A stretch of DNA of 64,000 bases, taken from Nonomuraea soli. Lineage in GTDB: Bacteria; Actinomycetota; Actinomycetes; Streptosporangiales; Streptosporangiaceae. The position numbers and the translations under genes were made by a program. Location of the stretch: contig NZ_JACDUR010000004.1 in NCBI RefSeq assembly GCF_013761175.1, positions 1,015,642 to 1,079,641 of the forward strand, in the 5' to 3' direction. The notes beneath the pieces are model-generated. The model did no database searches. It saw only the letters and a program-made list of their open reading frames with translations, and was not told the origin of the DNA. Shown in pieces: positions 22,910 to 30,950 of the stretch; position 1 is the stretch's first letter; each line of letters opens with the position of its first letter.

Positions 22910-25870
22910 CTACCGCGCGCTGACGATCTCCAGTGCCTCGGCGGGCGAGGCGGTCAGCAGCCGCTCGGCCAGCGCGGAGTCGCCTTCGCGCCCGGCCACC
23001 TCGGCCAGTCCGCGCACGGCCTGATGGGCGGTGGGCACGATGGACTCGGCGCACCGGAGCAGCAGGCCGAGGAAGCGGTCGTGGGCGTCGCCCAGGTCGC
23101 CGCGCTCCATCGCCAGCCTGCCGAGCGCCAGCTCCGCCCTGGCCTGGATGAAGACGGAGGAGTACCAGTCGGCGGGATTGTGGGTCATCGACTGCGAGAT
23201 CAGGTCCTCGGCCCTGTCGGGGTCACCGGAGATCAGGGCCAGCTCGCCCATGCCGAGTATCGCCCGCGAGAGGCTCTCGACGGAGCCCGCGCGGCGCGAC
23301 AGGTCGGCCGAGCGGTGGTAGCACGATTCTGCCTGTTCGTACTCACCCAGCGCGACCAGGCAGTCGGCGCGACGGCACAGGTATTCGGCCACGTCCGCGA
23401 CGGAGCCGATCTGCTCCGACAATGCCAGGGCCTCGTCGGCCAGGGCCAGCGCCCCGGCGTGGTGGCCTTCCTCGAACTCCAGGTCGATCAGGCCGGACAG
23501 GGCGAGCGTGATGCCCCAGCGGTCGCCCACCGCCCTGAAGCCCTCCAGTCCGCGCTGGAATCCCTGCCGGGCCAGGGCGTGCTGGCCGAGGTTGAACCAG
23601 ACGAACGCGGGCCCCATGTGGGTGAGGGCGCCCACCCACGGCGACAGTCCTTCGCGAGGGAAGGCCGCCATGTCCTCCACGTCCAGGTCGGCCGGAGGTC
23701 CGATGAAGACCGACATGAGCATGTTGAGGATGTCGATGCCGTAGGGGAAGTGGGCCATGGAGGCGGCGAAGGGCCGCAGCCCGTCGAGCCGCTCGCGCAG
23801 TTCGCCGGTGACGCCCGCCCATGAGGCGACCAGCACGCACAGGGCGTACTCCTCCCACGCCTTCTCGGCGGGCCGGGGCACCTGGCGCAGCAGGTCGGCC
23901 GCCAGCGTGGCGCTGGTCACCCGGTGGCCGCGCAGCCACCAGTAGCACGCCAGGTTGGCCACCAGGCGCAGGCCGAAGGTGGTCCGCCCTTCCTCGATCG
24001 CCCAGCGCAGCGCGGCGTTGAGGTCGTCGCGCTCCTCGTCGAGCAGCGCCAGCGCCTCCAGCTGGTCCGCCCCGCGCAACGTCGCCTCGGTCGATTCGGC
24101 CAGGCGCAGGTAGTGGTCGGCGTGCGCCTGCCGTACGGTGGCGACCTCACCGGCGGCGGCGAGCTCCTCGGCGCAGAAGGCCCTGATGGTCTCCAGCATG
24201 CGGTAGCGCCCGTCGAGCTCCTCCACCAGCGACTTGTCGACCAGGGAGAGCAGCACCTCCTCCGGCAGGCCGCAGACCTCGGTGGCCGCCGCCAGCCGGG
24301 CGCCGCCGACGAACACGGTCAGCCGTCTGGCCATCGCCTGCTCCTCGGCGTCGAGCAGTTCCCAGCTCCACGCGACGACCGCGCGCAGCGTCTGGTGCCG
24401 TGGCATGGCCGTACGGCTGCCGCGGGCCAGCAGCCGGAAGCGGTCGTCGATCCTGGTGGCCAGCTCGGCGGGCGGCAGGGTGCGCAGCCGGGCGGCGGCC
24501 AGCTCGATGGCCAGCGGCAGCCCGTCGAGGGCGCGGCAGATGCGCAGGACCACCTCGATGTTGCCCTCGTCGAGGGTGAAACCCTGGCGTGCGGCGGCGG
24601 CCCTGTCGGCGAACAGCCGGACCGCGGGGTAGTCGAGCGCCTGGTCGGCGGGGGTGCCGGAGGCGGGCACCCGCAGCGGGCTGACCGGGTAGATGGCCTC
24701 GCCGGTGATGCCCAGCGCCTCGCGGCTGGTGGCCAGCACGCGTAGCGAGGGGCAGGCCGACAGCAGCCGGTCGGCCAGCTCGGCGGCGGCGCCGACCAGG
24801 TGTTCGCAGTTGTCGAGGACGAGCAGCAGCTTGCGTTCGGCCAGCGCGGTGACCAGCCGGGCGGTGGGGTCGAGCACCGATCGTCCCGCGGTGCCCACGG
24901 CGGCCTCGCGGATGCCCAGCGCCTCCAGGACGGCGACGGGCACCTCGGCGTCGTCGAGGACGGTCGCCAGCTCCACCACGCAGACGTCGCCCGGCGCGCG
25001 CCCGGCGGCCTCGACGGCGAGCCTGGTCTTGCCCGCGCCGCCCGCCCCGATGAGGGTGACCAGGCGGGTCTCGCCCAGCATCGTCTCGACGGTGGCCAGC
25101 TCGTCGGCGCGGCCCACGAAGCTGGTGAGCTGGGCGCGCAGGCCCTGCCTGGTCGACTTCAACGCGTTGAGCGCCGGGTCGGCGCGCAGCACCGCCAGCT
25201 GGGCCGCCGCCAATTCGGGCCCGGGTTCGACGCCCAGCTCCTCGTCGAGGATGCGCCGCCCCTCCTCGTAGCTGGCCAGCGCGTCGGCCTGGCGGCCGCT
25301 GCCGTACAGGGCGCGGATGAGCTGGGCGCGCAGGCGCTCGCGCAGCGGGTGCTCGTGCACCAGCTCGCTCAGCTCGGCCACGAGTTCGCGGTGCCTGCCG
25401 AGGTCGAGCCGGGCCTCGATGCCGTCCTCGACGACGGCGAGGCGGCGTTCTGCCAGGCGGGTGACGATCGCGGGCGCGGCCTCGGGAACGCCTCGCCACA
25501 GGTCCAGCGCCTGGCTCAGGGCGGAGTCGGCGGCGGACGGGTCGCCTTCCGCCAGCGCCCGCCGCCCCTCGGCGGCCAGTTGCTCGAAGCGGTGCAGGTC
25601 GACCTGGAGCGGGTCGACCGCCAGCCGGTAGCCCGCCGCGGTGTGCTCGACGAACTGCCTGCCCAGGGCCCTGCGCAGCCGGGAGACCTGTGACTGCAGC
25701 GCGTTGGCCGCGTCGTCGGGCGGGTGCTCGCCGTACAGGCCGTCGATGAGCTGGTCGGCGGGGATCACCCGGCCCGCCTCCATGGCCAGCAGGACCAGCA
25801 GCGCGCGCACGCGCGGTCCGCCGACCTCGAGGCCGTCCGCCCGCACCGGCCCCAGAATCTCCACCAGCAT
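22910..25870 (-). CDS. AfsR/SARP-type regulator: winged-helix + BTAD + NB-ARC-like ATPase + TPR
   Basis: A large regulator of about 986 residues. Residues 1-90 are an OmpR-like DNA-binding domain (MLVEILGPVRADGLEVGGPR; SQVSRLRRALG), followed by a BTAD region (HRFEQLAAEGRRALAEGDPS). A STAND/NB-ARC-type ATPase follows with Walker A GAGGAGKT near residue 280 and Walker B LLLVLDNCEHL. The C-terminal 350 residues are helical, TPR-like repeats. ATG 25870 is taken as start; GTG 25876 is equally possible, and no clear ribosome-binding site is seen for either. It is sandwiched tightly between a PEP-mutase-family gene (8 bp) and an MFS exporter, so it probably activates this operon or a remote biosynthetic locus. 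Confidence 0.87.
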   Translation of the reverse strand: MLVEILGPVRADGLEVGGPRVRALLVLLAMEAGRVIPADQLIDGLYGEHPPDDAANALQSQVSRLRRALGRQFVEHTAAGYRLAVDPLQVDLHRFEQLAAEGRRALAEGDPSAADSALSQALDLWRGVPEAAPAIVTRLAERRLAVVEDGIEARLDLGRHRELVAELSELVHEHPLRERLRAQLIRALYGSGRQADALASYEEGRRILDEELGVEPGPELAAAQLAVLRADPALNALKSTRQGLRAQLTSFVGRADELATVETMLGETRLVTLIGAGGAGKTRLAVEAAGRAPGDVCVVELATVLDDAEVPVAVLEALGIREAAVGTAGRSVLDPTARLVTALAERKLLLVLDNCEHLVGAAAELADRLLSACPSLRVLATSREALGITGEAIYPVSPLRVPASGTPADQALDYPAVRLFADRAAAARQGFTLDEGNIEVVLRICRALDGLPLAIELAAARLRTLPPAELATRIDDRFRLLARGSRTAMPRHQTLRAVVAWSWELLDAEEQAMARRLTVFVGGARLAAATEVCGLPEEVLLSLVDKSLVEELDGRYRMLETIRAFCAEELAAAGEVATVRQAHADHYLRLAESTEATLRGADQLEALALLDEERDDLNAALRWAIEEGRTTFGLRLVANLACYWWLRGHRVTSATLAADLLRQVPRPAEKAWEEYALCVLVASWAGVTGELRERLDGLRPFAASMAHFPYGIDILNMLMSVFIGPPADLDVEDMAAFPREGLSPWVGALTHMGPAFVWFNLGQHALARQGFQRGLEGFRAVGDRWGITLALSGLIDLEFEEGHHAGALALADEALALSEQIGSVADVAEYLCRRADCLVALGEYEQAESCYHRSADLSRRAGSVESLSRAILGMGELALISGDPDRAEDLISQSMTHNPADWYSSVFIQARAELALGRLAMERGDLGDAHDRFLGLLLRCAESIVPTAHQAVRGLAEVAGREGDSALAERLLTASPAEALEIVSAR

Positions 25871-25878
25871 GGTCACGA

Positions 25879-26616
25879 TTATCGCGGCAACAGACCCATG
25901 ATCCGGGCGATGCTCGGCATTTCGGGCGCAGCCTCCCGATCGTGGATGGCCAGCGCCGTCTCCAGCGCTCCGCGCAGCGCCGCCCGGTAGAGCAGCGATC
26001 CCGTGCTGATCCTGGCCACTCCTGCCGCGGCCAGTTCCTCCACCGGGGGCCCCGCGGCCTGGTAGAGCACGTTGAGCGGCCGGACGGCGGCCACCTCGGC
26101 GATCGTCGCCAGGTCGGTCAGGCCGGGCACGAAGATGCCGTCGGCGAAGGAGTAGGCCTGGACCCGCTCGAAGACGTCGCCGGTGCCGAGCCAGTGGGTG
26201 TCGGTGCGGGCGTTGACGAAGACGCCGTGGCCGACGGCCGCCTGGAGGATGTCGCGCTGGTGGGTGATCTCCCTGAGCGTGCCGTCGGGGCGCCCGTCCT
26301 CGATGTTCACCCCGTGGACGCCGAGCTCCTTGAGGATCAGTACCAGCTCGGCCACCTCGTCGGGGTCGTCGCTGAAGCCCGCCTCGACGTCGACGCTGAC
26401 CATGACGTCGAGGGGCCGCAGGGCCGCGGCCAGCGCGATCGTCTCGTTCATGGTGGCGCCGGCGGCGTCGCGCTTGCCGTGCACGGCGGCGACCCCGAGG
26501 CTGGTCGTGGCGACCGCCGGGAAGCCGTGGTCGGCCAGCAGCGCTGCCGAGCCGTAGTCCCAGGCGTTGGGGAGCAGGAACGGATCTCCTGGGCGGTGCA
26601 GGTCGGCGAAGGTCAT
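25879..26616 (-). CDS. Isocitrate lyase/PEP mutase superfamily protein
   Basis: A 245-residue TIM-barrel enzyme of the ICL/PEPM superfamily. Typical elements are LLPNAWDYGSAALLADHGFP, the Mg-binding DVEAGFSDDP and VNIEDGRPDG, with NARTDTHW later. The loop carrying the isocitrate lyase KKCGH signature is absent (here AAVHGKRDAAGA), so carboxyphosphonoenolpyruvate mutase-, oxaloacetase- or methylisocitrate-lyase-like activity is more likely. ATG 26616 has AAGGAGC upstream and overlaps the upstream gene's stop, so it is translationally coupled to the P450-like gene. Confidence 0.82.
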   Translation of the reverse strand: MTFADLHRPGDPFLLPNAWDYGSAALLADHGFPAVATTSLGVAAVHGKRDAAGATMNETIALAAALRPLDVMVSVDVEAGFSDDPDEVAELVLILKELGVHGVNIEDGRPDGTLREITHQRDILQAAVGHGVFVNARTDTHWLGTGDVFERVQAYSFADGIFVPGLTDLATIAEVAAVRPLNVLYQAAGPPVEELAAAGVARISTGSLLYRAALRGALETALAIHDREAAPEMPSIARIMGLLPR

Positions 26617-27248
26617 GACAGCGCTCCTTCCACGATCGCCAGGGCGTGCGCCGGGGCGGGGCACGGGCGCGTGCCGTACCCGAACGTCAGCACCGGCCCC
26701 TCGCGATTGGCGGCGGCCACGTCGATGTCGGCGCCCACCCGCCGCAGCACGCGCACGGGCGGGTCGAAGCGCAGGACCTCCTCGACCGGACGCGTGCGCG
26801 CTTTGGCGATCAGCGCGCCGGTGGCGGCGTGCGCCTGCAGCAGGATGGTGGCGCGCGGCACGTCGAGCAGTTCCAGCAGGAGGGCCGCCCCCTCGTCGGC
26901 CTCCTGGTCGCGCTCGCCCGACAGGTAGCCGCGCGCCGCGCCGTCCACCGCCGTGACGAGCTCTTCGAGGTCGGCGACTCCGAAGGCCGCGCCCAGCACC
27001 AGCGCGGGCACCCGCTCGGCGGGTTCGTGCCGCAGGCCGGCAGCGGCCCTGCGCAGGTCGGCCGGGTCGAGCGTGGCGAGAACCTCCTCGACGGCCTCGC
27101 GCCGCTCGGCGTGCTCCTGGCCGCTGCTGAAGCGGCAGACCAGGGAACGCAGCCGGGCCAGCGCCCCCGGACCGTCGTCGGCGGGCGGCGGCACCGCGCC
27201 GGGATCTGACAGCAGCGCGCGTGCCTCGTCGTTGTCCGTGATCAGCAT
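26613..27248 (-). CDS. Short cytochrome P450-like protein
   Basis: A 211-residue protein that resembles only the second half of a P450. The segment EEVLRFDPPVRVLRR matches the helix-K'/beta region after the ExxR helix, and FGYGTRPCPAPAHALAI matches the heme-ligand loop (FxxGxxxCxG) with Cys196 as candidate thiolate ligand but Ala replacing the final Gly. The distal half, including a normal oxygen-binding AGxxT helix, is missing or strongly reduced. The gene is intact, with good codon bias and coupling to the next gene, so it looks maintained and not decaying. Catalytic activity is doubtful; heme binding is possible. Confidence 0.65.
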   Translation of the reverse strand: MLITDNDEARALLSDPGAVPPPADDGPGALARLRSLVCRFSSGQEHAERREAVEEVLATLDPADLRRAAAGLRHEPAERVPALVLGAAFGVADLEELVTAVDGAARGYLSGERDQEADEGAALLLELLDVPRATILLQAHAATGALIAKARTRPVEEVLRFDPPVRVLRRVGADIDVAAANREGPVLTFGYGTRPCPAPAHALAIVEGALS

Positions 27249-27292
27249 GCCCTCACGGTAGGCGCGGAACGTTTAGCCGGGGGTCGAAGTGT

Positions 27293-27934
27293 TCAGGCGA
27301 CGAGCTTGAGCGGCGGGCGCTCCTGCGTGCCGGGCTCCTCGGCGGCCTGGGCGGCCGGGGTCCTGGCGGCCAGGGCCATCGCCACGATGACGACGATCTC
27401 GAAGGCGACCAGGCCGCGCTCCAGGAAGCCGTAGTAGGCGCCGCCGTTGATCCACGCCGAGGTGAACGCGGCCGGGTGGGCGGCCAGGTAGACCACCAGG
27501 GCGGCGGCGGAGGTCGCGCTGAGCGCGCGCACCGCGTTCCAGCGGGCCAGCGACTCCCGTCCGCGGGCCAGCACCCAGCCGGCCACGGGCAGCGCGGTGA
27601 AGAACATCGCGGCGCCCCAGCGGTGGAGCTCCCCGCCGAGCGTGTTGGCGCCGTCGTGCGGGTCGGTCGGGAACACGGCGCTGAGCATCAGGCCCGCCCC
27701 CGCCACGATGAGCAGGACCCGGGCGGCAGCGCTCTTGTTCGGCTCCCGTACGGCCAGCCCGTAGGCCAGGAACAGGCAGGCGGAGGCGAGCGCGAGCATG
27801 CCGATCATGACGGGCAGCATCCCGCCCTGGACCAGCGCGTAGTCGCTGAGCAGCGTCTGCGTGGGCAGCGCCAGATGGACGTAGGTCAACCCCAGCAACG
27901 CCATGACGCAGCCGGCGACAACCCCAATGATCAT
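27293..27934 (-). CDS. DUF998 family membrane protein
   Basis: A 213-residue protein with six hydrophobic segments starting MIIGVVAGCVMALLGLTYVH. The VFPTDPHDGANTLGGELHRW loop between helices 3 and 4 is the recognisable DUF998 feature (FPxD...HxxG). ATG 27934 overlaps the stop of the glycosyltransferase gene (ATGA), so the two are translated together. Function of the family is unknown; a lipid- or glycolipid-related membrane role would fit the neighbour. Confidence 0.8.
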   Translation of the reverse strand: MIIGVVAGCVMALLGLTYVHLALPTQTLLSDYALVQGGMLPVMIGMLALASACLFLAYGLAVREPNKSAAARVLLIVAGAGLMLSAVFPTDPHDGANTLGGELHRWGAAMFFTALPVAGWVLARGRESLARWNAVRALSATSAAALVVYLAAHPAAFTSAWINGGAYYGFLERGLVAFEIVVIVAMALAARTPAAQAAEEPGTQERPPLKLVA

Positions 27935-29139
27935 CGGGACACCTCATCGTAGATCTGTTCGAAGCGGGCGAGCGAGGCCTGGTGGTCGTGGGACATGGCC
28001 ATGTCGCGGGAGACGCGGCCCATGTGCTCGCGCAGCACGTCGTTGGTGAGGATCTCGGTCAGGTGCCTGGCCAGCTCGATCACGTTGCCCGGCTGGTAGA
28101 GGTGGCCGTTGCCGCCGATCAGGTGCGGCAGCGCCATCGCGTCGGCGGCCACCACCGGCAGCCCGCTGGCCATCGCCTCCAGTGTCGCGATGCTCTGCAG
28201 CTCCGCGACGCCCGGCATGGCGAAGGCGTCGGCCGCGGCGAACGCCTGCGGCATCCGCTCGTCGGGGACGAACCCCAGGAACCTCACCCGGTCGCCGACG
28301 CCGATGCGCTGGGCCAGCTTCTCCAGGACCTCGCGCTGGTTGCCCTGTCCCACGAAGGCCGCCTGGGCGTCGGTGGTGTTGAGGATGTGCGGCAGGGCCC
28401 GCACGATCTCGTCGAGGCGCTTCTCCTCGTCGAGGCGACCCACGAACAGCACGGTGGGCCGGTCCTCCAGGTCGAAGAGCTTGCGCGCCCAGGCCTTCGG
28501 CTCGGTGTGCGGGTGGAAGCGGGTCAGGTCGATGCCGCACGAGACGGCCTCGACCTCGCGGCCGAAGCCCTGGTCCGACAGGAGTTTGGCGGCCAGCATC
28601 GTCGGCGTGGTGATGTGGTCGGCCCGGTCGAAGATGCGCGAGAAGTCCCTCCAGGCCAGCTTGCCGGCCTGGGCGCGCAGCCGGGAGGGGATGTGCGCGA
28701 ACTGGAAGAGGTTGTCGGGCATGAAGTGGTTGGTCGCCACGACGGGCACCCCGCGGCGGCGGGCCGCGGCGATCGCCGCCCTGCCGACCACGAAGTGGCC
28801 CTGGGTGTGCAGCACGTCGGGGGAGATCGCCTCGAACAGCCGGTCCAGGCGGCCGGGCACGGTCACCCGCATCGTCGGGTGCAGCAGGATCGGCGCCGAG
28901 CGCAGCCGGTGTACCACCACGCCGTCGACCAGGTCGGTCTTGCGCGGGCCGTCCTCGGAGGCGCACACCACGTGCACCTCGTTGCCCCGCTCGGCAAGGC
29001 CCGTGGCCAGGCGGTGGGTGAAGTAGGCGGCGCCGTTGACGTCGGGCGGGTAGGTGTCGGTCGAGATCAGCACGCGGCGCGGCCTGGTCGGGACGGGCTG
29101 CTGAAGTTCCTCGGCGAGCGTGTGCAGCGGGATGGCCAT
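27931..29139 (-). CDS. GT4-family glycosyltransferase
   Basis: A 402-residue GT-B glycosyltransferase of family 4. The N-terminal domain opens RRVLISTDTYPPDVNGAAYF, with the acceptor-side loop THRLATGLAERGNEVHVV. The donor-binding domain includes TVLFVGRLDEEKRLDEIVRA and the EX7E-type region MPGVAELQSIATLEAMASGL. Such enzymes (PimB, MgtA, diacylglycerol glucosyltransferases) transfer sugars or mannose from GDP/UDP donors to lipids in the inner leaflet. The start at 29139 overlaps the EamA stop by one base. Linked DUF998 and EamA membrane proteins suggest a glycolipid or export function. Confidence 0.85.
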   Translation of the reverse strand: MAIPLHTLAEELQQPVPTRPRRVLISTDTYPPDVNGAAYFTHRLATGLAERGNEVHVVCASEDGPRKTDLVDGVVVHRLRSAPILLHPTMRVTVPGRLDRLFEAISPDVLHTQGHFVVGRAAIAAARRRGVPVVATNHFMPDNLFQFAHIPSRLRAQAGKLAWRDFSRIFDRADHITTPTMLAAKLLSDQGFGREVEAVSCGIDLTRFHPHTEPKAWARKLFDLEDRPTVLFVGRLDEEKRLDEIVRALPHILNTTDAQAAFVGQGNQREVLEKLAQRIGVGDRVRFLGFVPDERMPQAFAAADAFAMPGVAELQSIATLEAMASGLPVVAADAMALPHLIGGNGHLYQPGNVIELARHLTEILTNDVLREHMGRVSRDMAMSHDHQASLARFEQIYDEVSR

Positions 29140-29939
29140 CAGTGGGTCCTTTCCAGGGGGGTGGTTCTGGCGAGAGCGAAGGTTCCGCCCGCGGCGAGCG
29201 CGGCGGCCAGGATCGGGAGGATCCCGGAAGGCAGGGGTTCGCCCAGCAGCAGAGCGCCGAAGGCGACCGCGGTGAGCGGGTCGGCGATCTGCAGCGAGGC
29301 GAAGGAGACACCGAAGTGGCCGACGGCGTAGGCACGCTGCAGCATCATCAGCGCCAGGAAGGCGGGGATCGGCAGGGCCAGGGCGTACCACCAGTTCCAG
29401 CCGCCGTCGACGAGGACGCGCACGAGCGTGGCGGTCGCGCCGTACAGCACGCCCGAGCTGGTGGCCAGCAGGGCCGCGCGCCCGGCCAGGCCGGTGACGC
29501 GGGAGCCCGCCCACAGCAGCACCGCGGCGATGCCGGAGACGCCCAGCAGGATCACGGCGTCACGCGGGCTGAAGGAGGTCGGTCCCGTGTGCGGGGGAAC
29601 CAGCATGACCAGCCCGATCAGGCCGATGGCCACCACCGCCGCGGCGACCAGTTCCTGCCTGGCGGGCCTGCGTCCGTGCAGGGCGGCCGCGATCGGCAGG
29701 GCGAACAGCAGGCTGGCCACGCCCATCGGCTGGACGACGGTCAACGGCCCCAGGCCCAGGGCCACGATGTGGAGCGCGCCGCCGGCCAGGATCGCCAGGC
29801 CGCCCAGCAGCCAGCGGGGCCTGCGCAGCAGCGCTCGCATGCTCGGCTTGCCGCTGGCCGCCTCGAACTGCTGGAAGGCGGCGCCGAGTGCGAAGAACAA
29901 CGAGCCGGCGAGGGCCACGGCCGCGGCCAGCACAGTCAT
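29139..29939 (-). CDS. DMT-superfamily (EamA-like) transporter
   Basis: A 266-residue protein with about ten short hydrophobic helices, beginning MTVLAAAVALAGSLFFALGA. The first half has GPLTVVQPMGVASLLFALPI and the second half the matching FASLQIADPLTAVAFGALLL, the repeat pattern of DMT/EamA and of the related NIPA-like group. It is the first gene of a probable operon with the glycosyltransferase and DUF998 genes (overlapping stops and starts). Substrate unknown. Confidence 0.8.
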   Translation of the reverse strand: MTVLAAAVALAGSLFFALGAAFQQFEAASGKPSMRALLRRPRWLLGGLAILAGGALHIVALGLGPLTVVQPMGVASLLFALPIAAALHGRRPARQELVAAAVVAIGLIGLVMLVPPHTGPTSFSPRDAVILLGVSGIAAVLLWAGSRVTGLAGRAALLATSSGVLYGATATLVRVLVDGGWNWWYALALPIPAFLALMMLQRAYAVGHFGVSFASLQIADPLTAVAFGALLLGEPLPSGILPILAAALAAGGTFALARTTPLERTH

Positions 29940-29994
29940 CGCGCACTCCTTTCACTGGGATGGTTGCCGTCGTTGATGTCCGTCAGGCGAACAT

Positions 29995-30621
29995 TCAGGA
30001 GTCTTGAGAAGAGTTCTGGGCTGCTTCTACGAGCACCCTGGGAGAGTTCTGTGAACGCTTGCGGAACCAGCGCACGGCCTCCACCACGACGGTGATCGTG
30101 ACGGCGATGCCCAGGCCCAGCAGCAGCCCCTTGATCGGGTCGTTCTCGAAGGCCATGCCGCCGAAGAAGCCGATCAGGCCGGAGTAGACCGCCCACGAGG
30201 AGGCGGCGATCACGTCGAAGAAGGTGAAGGACCGCAGCGGGTAGCGCACCGCGCCCATGGTGATCGTCGTCGCGGTACGCCCTCCGGGGATGTACCGCGC
30301 GATCACCAGGACCAGGCCGCCACGCTCGTCCAGGGCCTTGCGGGCCCAGACGAACGCCTTCTTGTCCCGCAGCCTGCCGCCCGACTTGTGCCCGATCAGG
30401 TAGGAGATGTGGTCTCCCGCCAGTGCCCCCAGGCCGGCCACCAGGATGACCAGCGCCAGGTTGGTCTGGCCGGTCGCCGCGAACACCCCGGCGGTGATCA
30501 CGGAGGTCTCCGCAGGGACGATCGGGAAGAACCCGTCCAGGACCGCCAGCGCGAAGATCGCCAGGTACAACCATGGCGAGGACATCACCTGATGGAGGAG
30601 GTCCAGGATTGTTTGCGACAT
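29995..30621 (-). CDS. DedA family membrane protein
   Basis: A 208-residue DedA/SNARE-associated membrane protein. Key features are the reentrant-loop region FPIVPAETSVITAGVFAA, GALAGDHISYLIGHKSGGR and the Arg-bearing IARYIPGGRTATTITMGA (matching the F-x-R-x-x-P-x-x-R motif). DedA proteins are phospholipid scramblase/flippase-like and matter for envelope stress and undecaprenyl-phosphate recycling. ATG 30621 is chosen (GGAGA 8 nt upstream); GTG 30639 is an alternative. It is divergent from the sensor kinase gene 329 bp away. Confidence 0.85.
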   Translation of the reverse strand: MSQTILDLLHQVMSSPWLYLAIFALAVLDGFFPIVPAETSVITAGVFAATGQTNLALVILVAGLGALAGDHISYLIGHKSGGRLRDKKAFVWARKALDERGGLVLVIARYIPGGRTATTITMGAVRYPLRSFTFFDVIAASSWAVYSGLIGFFGGMAFENDPIKGLLLGLGIAVTITVVVEAVRWFRKRSQNSPRVLVEAAQNSSQDS

Positions 30622-30760
30622 GCCGATGTCTCCGATCACCGTGGGAGGGTCACCCCAGCCTGGTCCGCACCCTGTTGCGCGGACATCGGGGAAGTCCCCT
30701 AGTCGCCCCCGGAGGGGTACCTGACCGAAGCTAGGTACCGCGCCGGAGGTGGGACATCGG

Positions 30761-30793
30761 CCGATAGGCGAGTACCGGCCCTGACTTTCGTCA
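30761..30793. repeat. Duplicated regulatory element, copy 1
   Basis: The element consists of CCGATAGGC, a variable centre and TGACTTTCGTCA (30782-30793), whose ends form the dyad TGAC-N4-GTCA. A second copy is at 30879-30912, 119 bp away in the same orientation. Only the ends are conserved, which suggests two binding sites or a bipartite operator, not a random duplication. Confidence 0.65.
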
Positions 30794-30878
30794 TCCTCAC
30801 GACCACGATCCTTCCGAGCCGGAGCGTCCCGGACAGGAGTGCAGGTATCCGACTGCGGGGTGGAGCCAGCTTCACCGT

Positions 30879-30912
30879 CCGATAGGCAGTAACCCCCACC
30901 TGACTTTCGTCA
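30879..30912. repeat. Duplicated regulatory element, copy 2
   Basis: Second copy of CCGATAGGC...TGACTTTCGTCA. The TGAC-N4-GTCA dyad (30901-30912) is centred about 44 bp before the predicted leaderless start at 30951, the position used by activators that contact polymerase next to the -35 region. The remaining 30622-30760 holds a GTCCGC/GCGGAC inverted repeat at 30663-30684 and no gene. Confidence 0.65.
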
Positions 30913-30937
30913 GGGGCGGATCGTCGCAGGTGGACGC

Positions 30938-30943
30938 TAGGGT
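30938..30943 (+). promoter_or_regulatory. -10 element of a leaderless promoter for the sensor kinase
   Basis: TAGGGT is followed by exactly 7 nt and GTG 30951. No good -35 hexamer is present 17-18 bp upstream, which fits an activator-dependent promoter using the adjacent TGAC-N4-GTCA site. Confidence 0.55.
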
Positions 30944-30950
30944 CGGGCGG

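Noticed and set aside
21520..22923. A 467-codon plus-strand frame opposite the DHA2 exporter
   Set aside because: The sequence is dominated by Gly/Glu/Gln/His/Asp with no membrane or domain pattern; it mirrors the codon structure of the exporter.
21403..30621. A natural-product biosynthetic gene cluster (AfsR regulator, P450-like, methyltransferase and glycosyltransferase nearby)
   Set aside because: No polyketide, peptide, terpene or RiPP scaffold enzyme is present. The P450-like protein is half length and the glycosyltransferase is of the lipid GT4 type.
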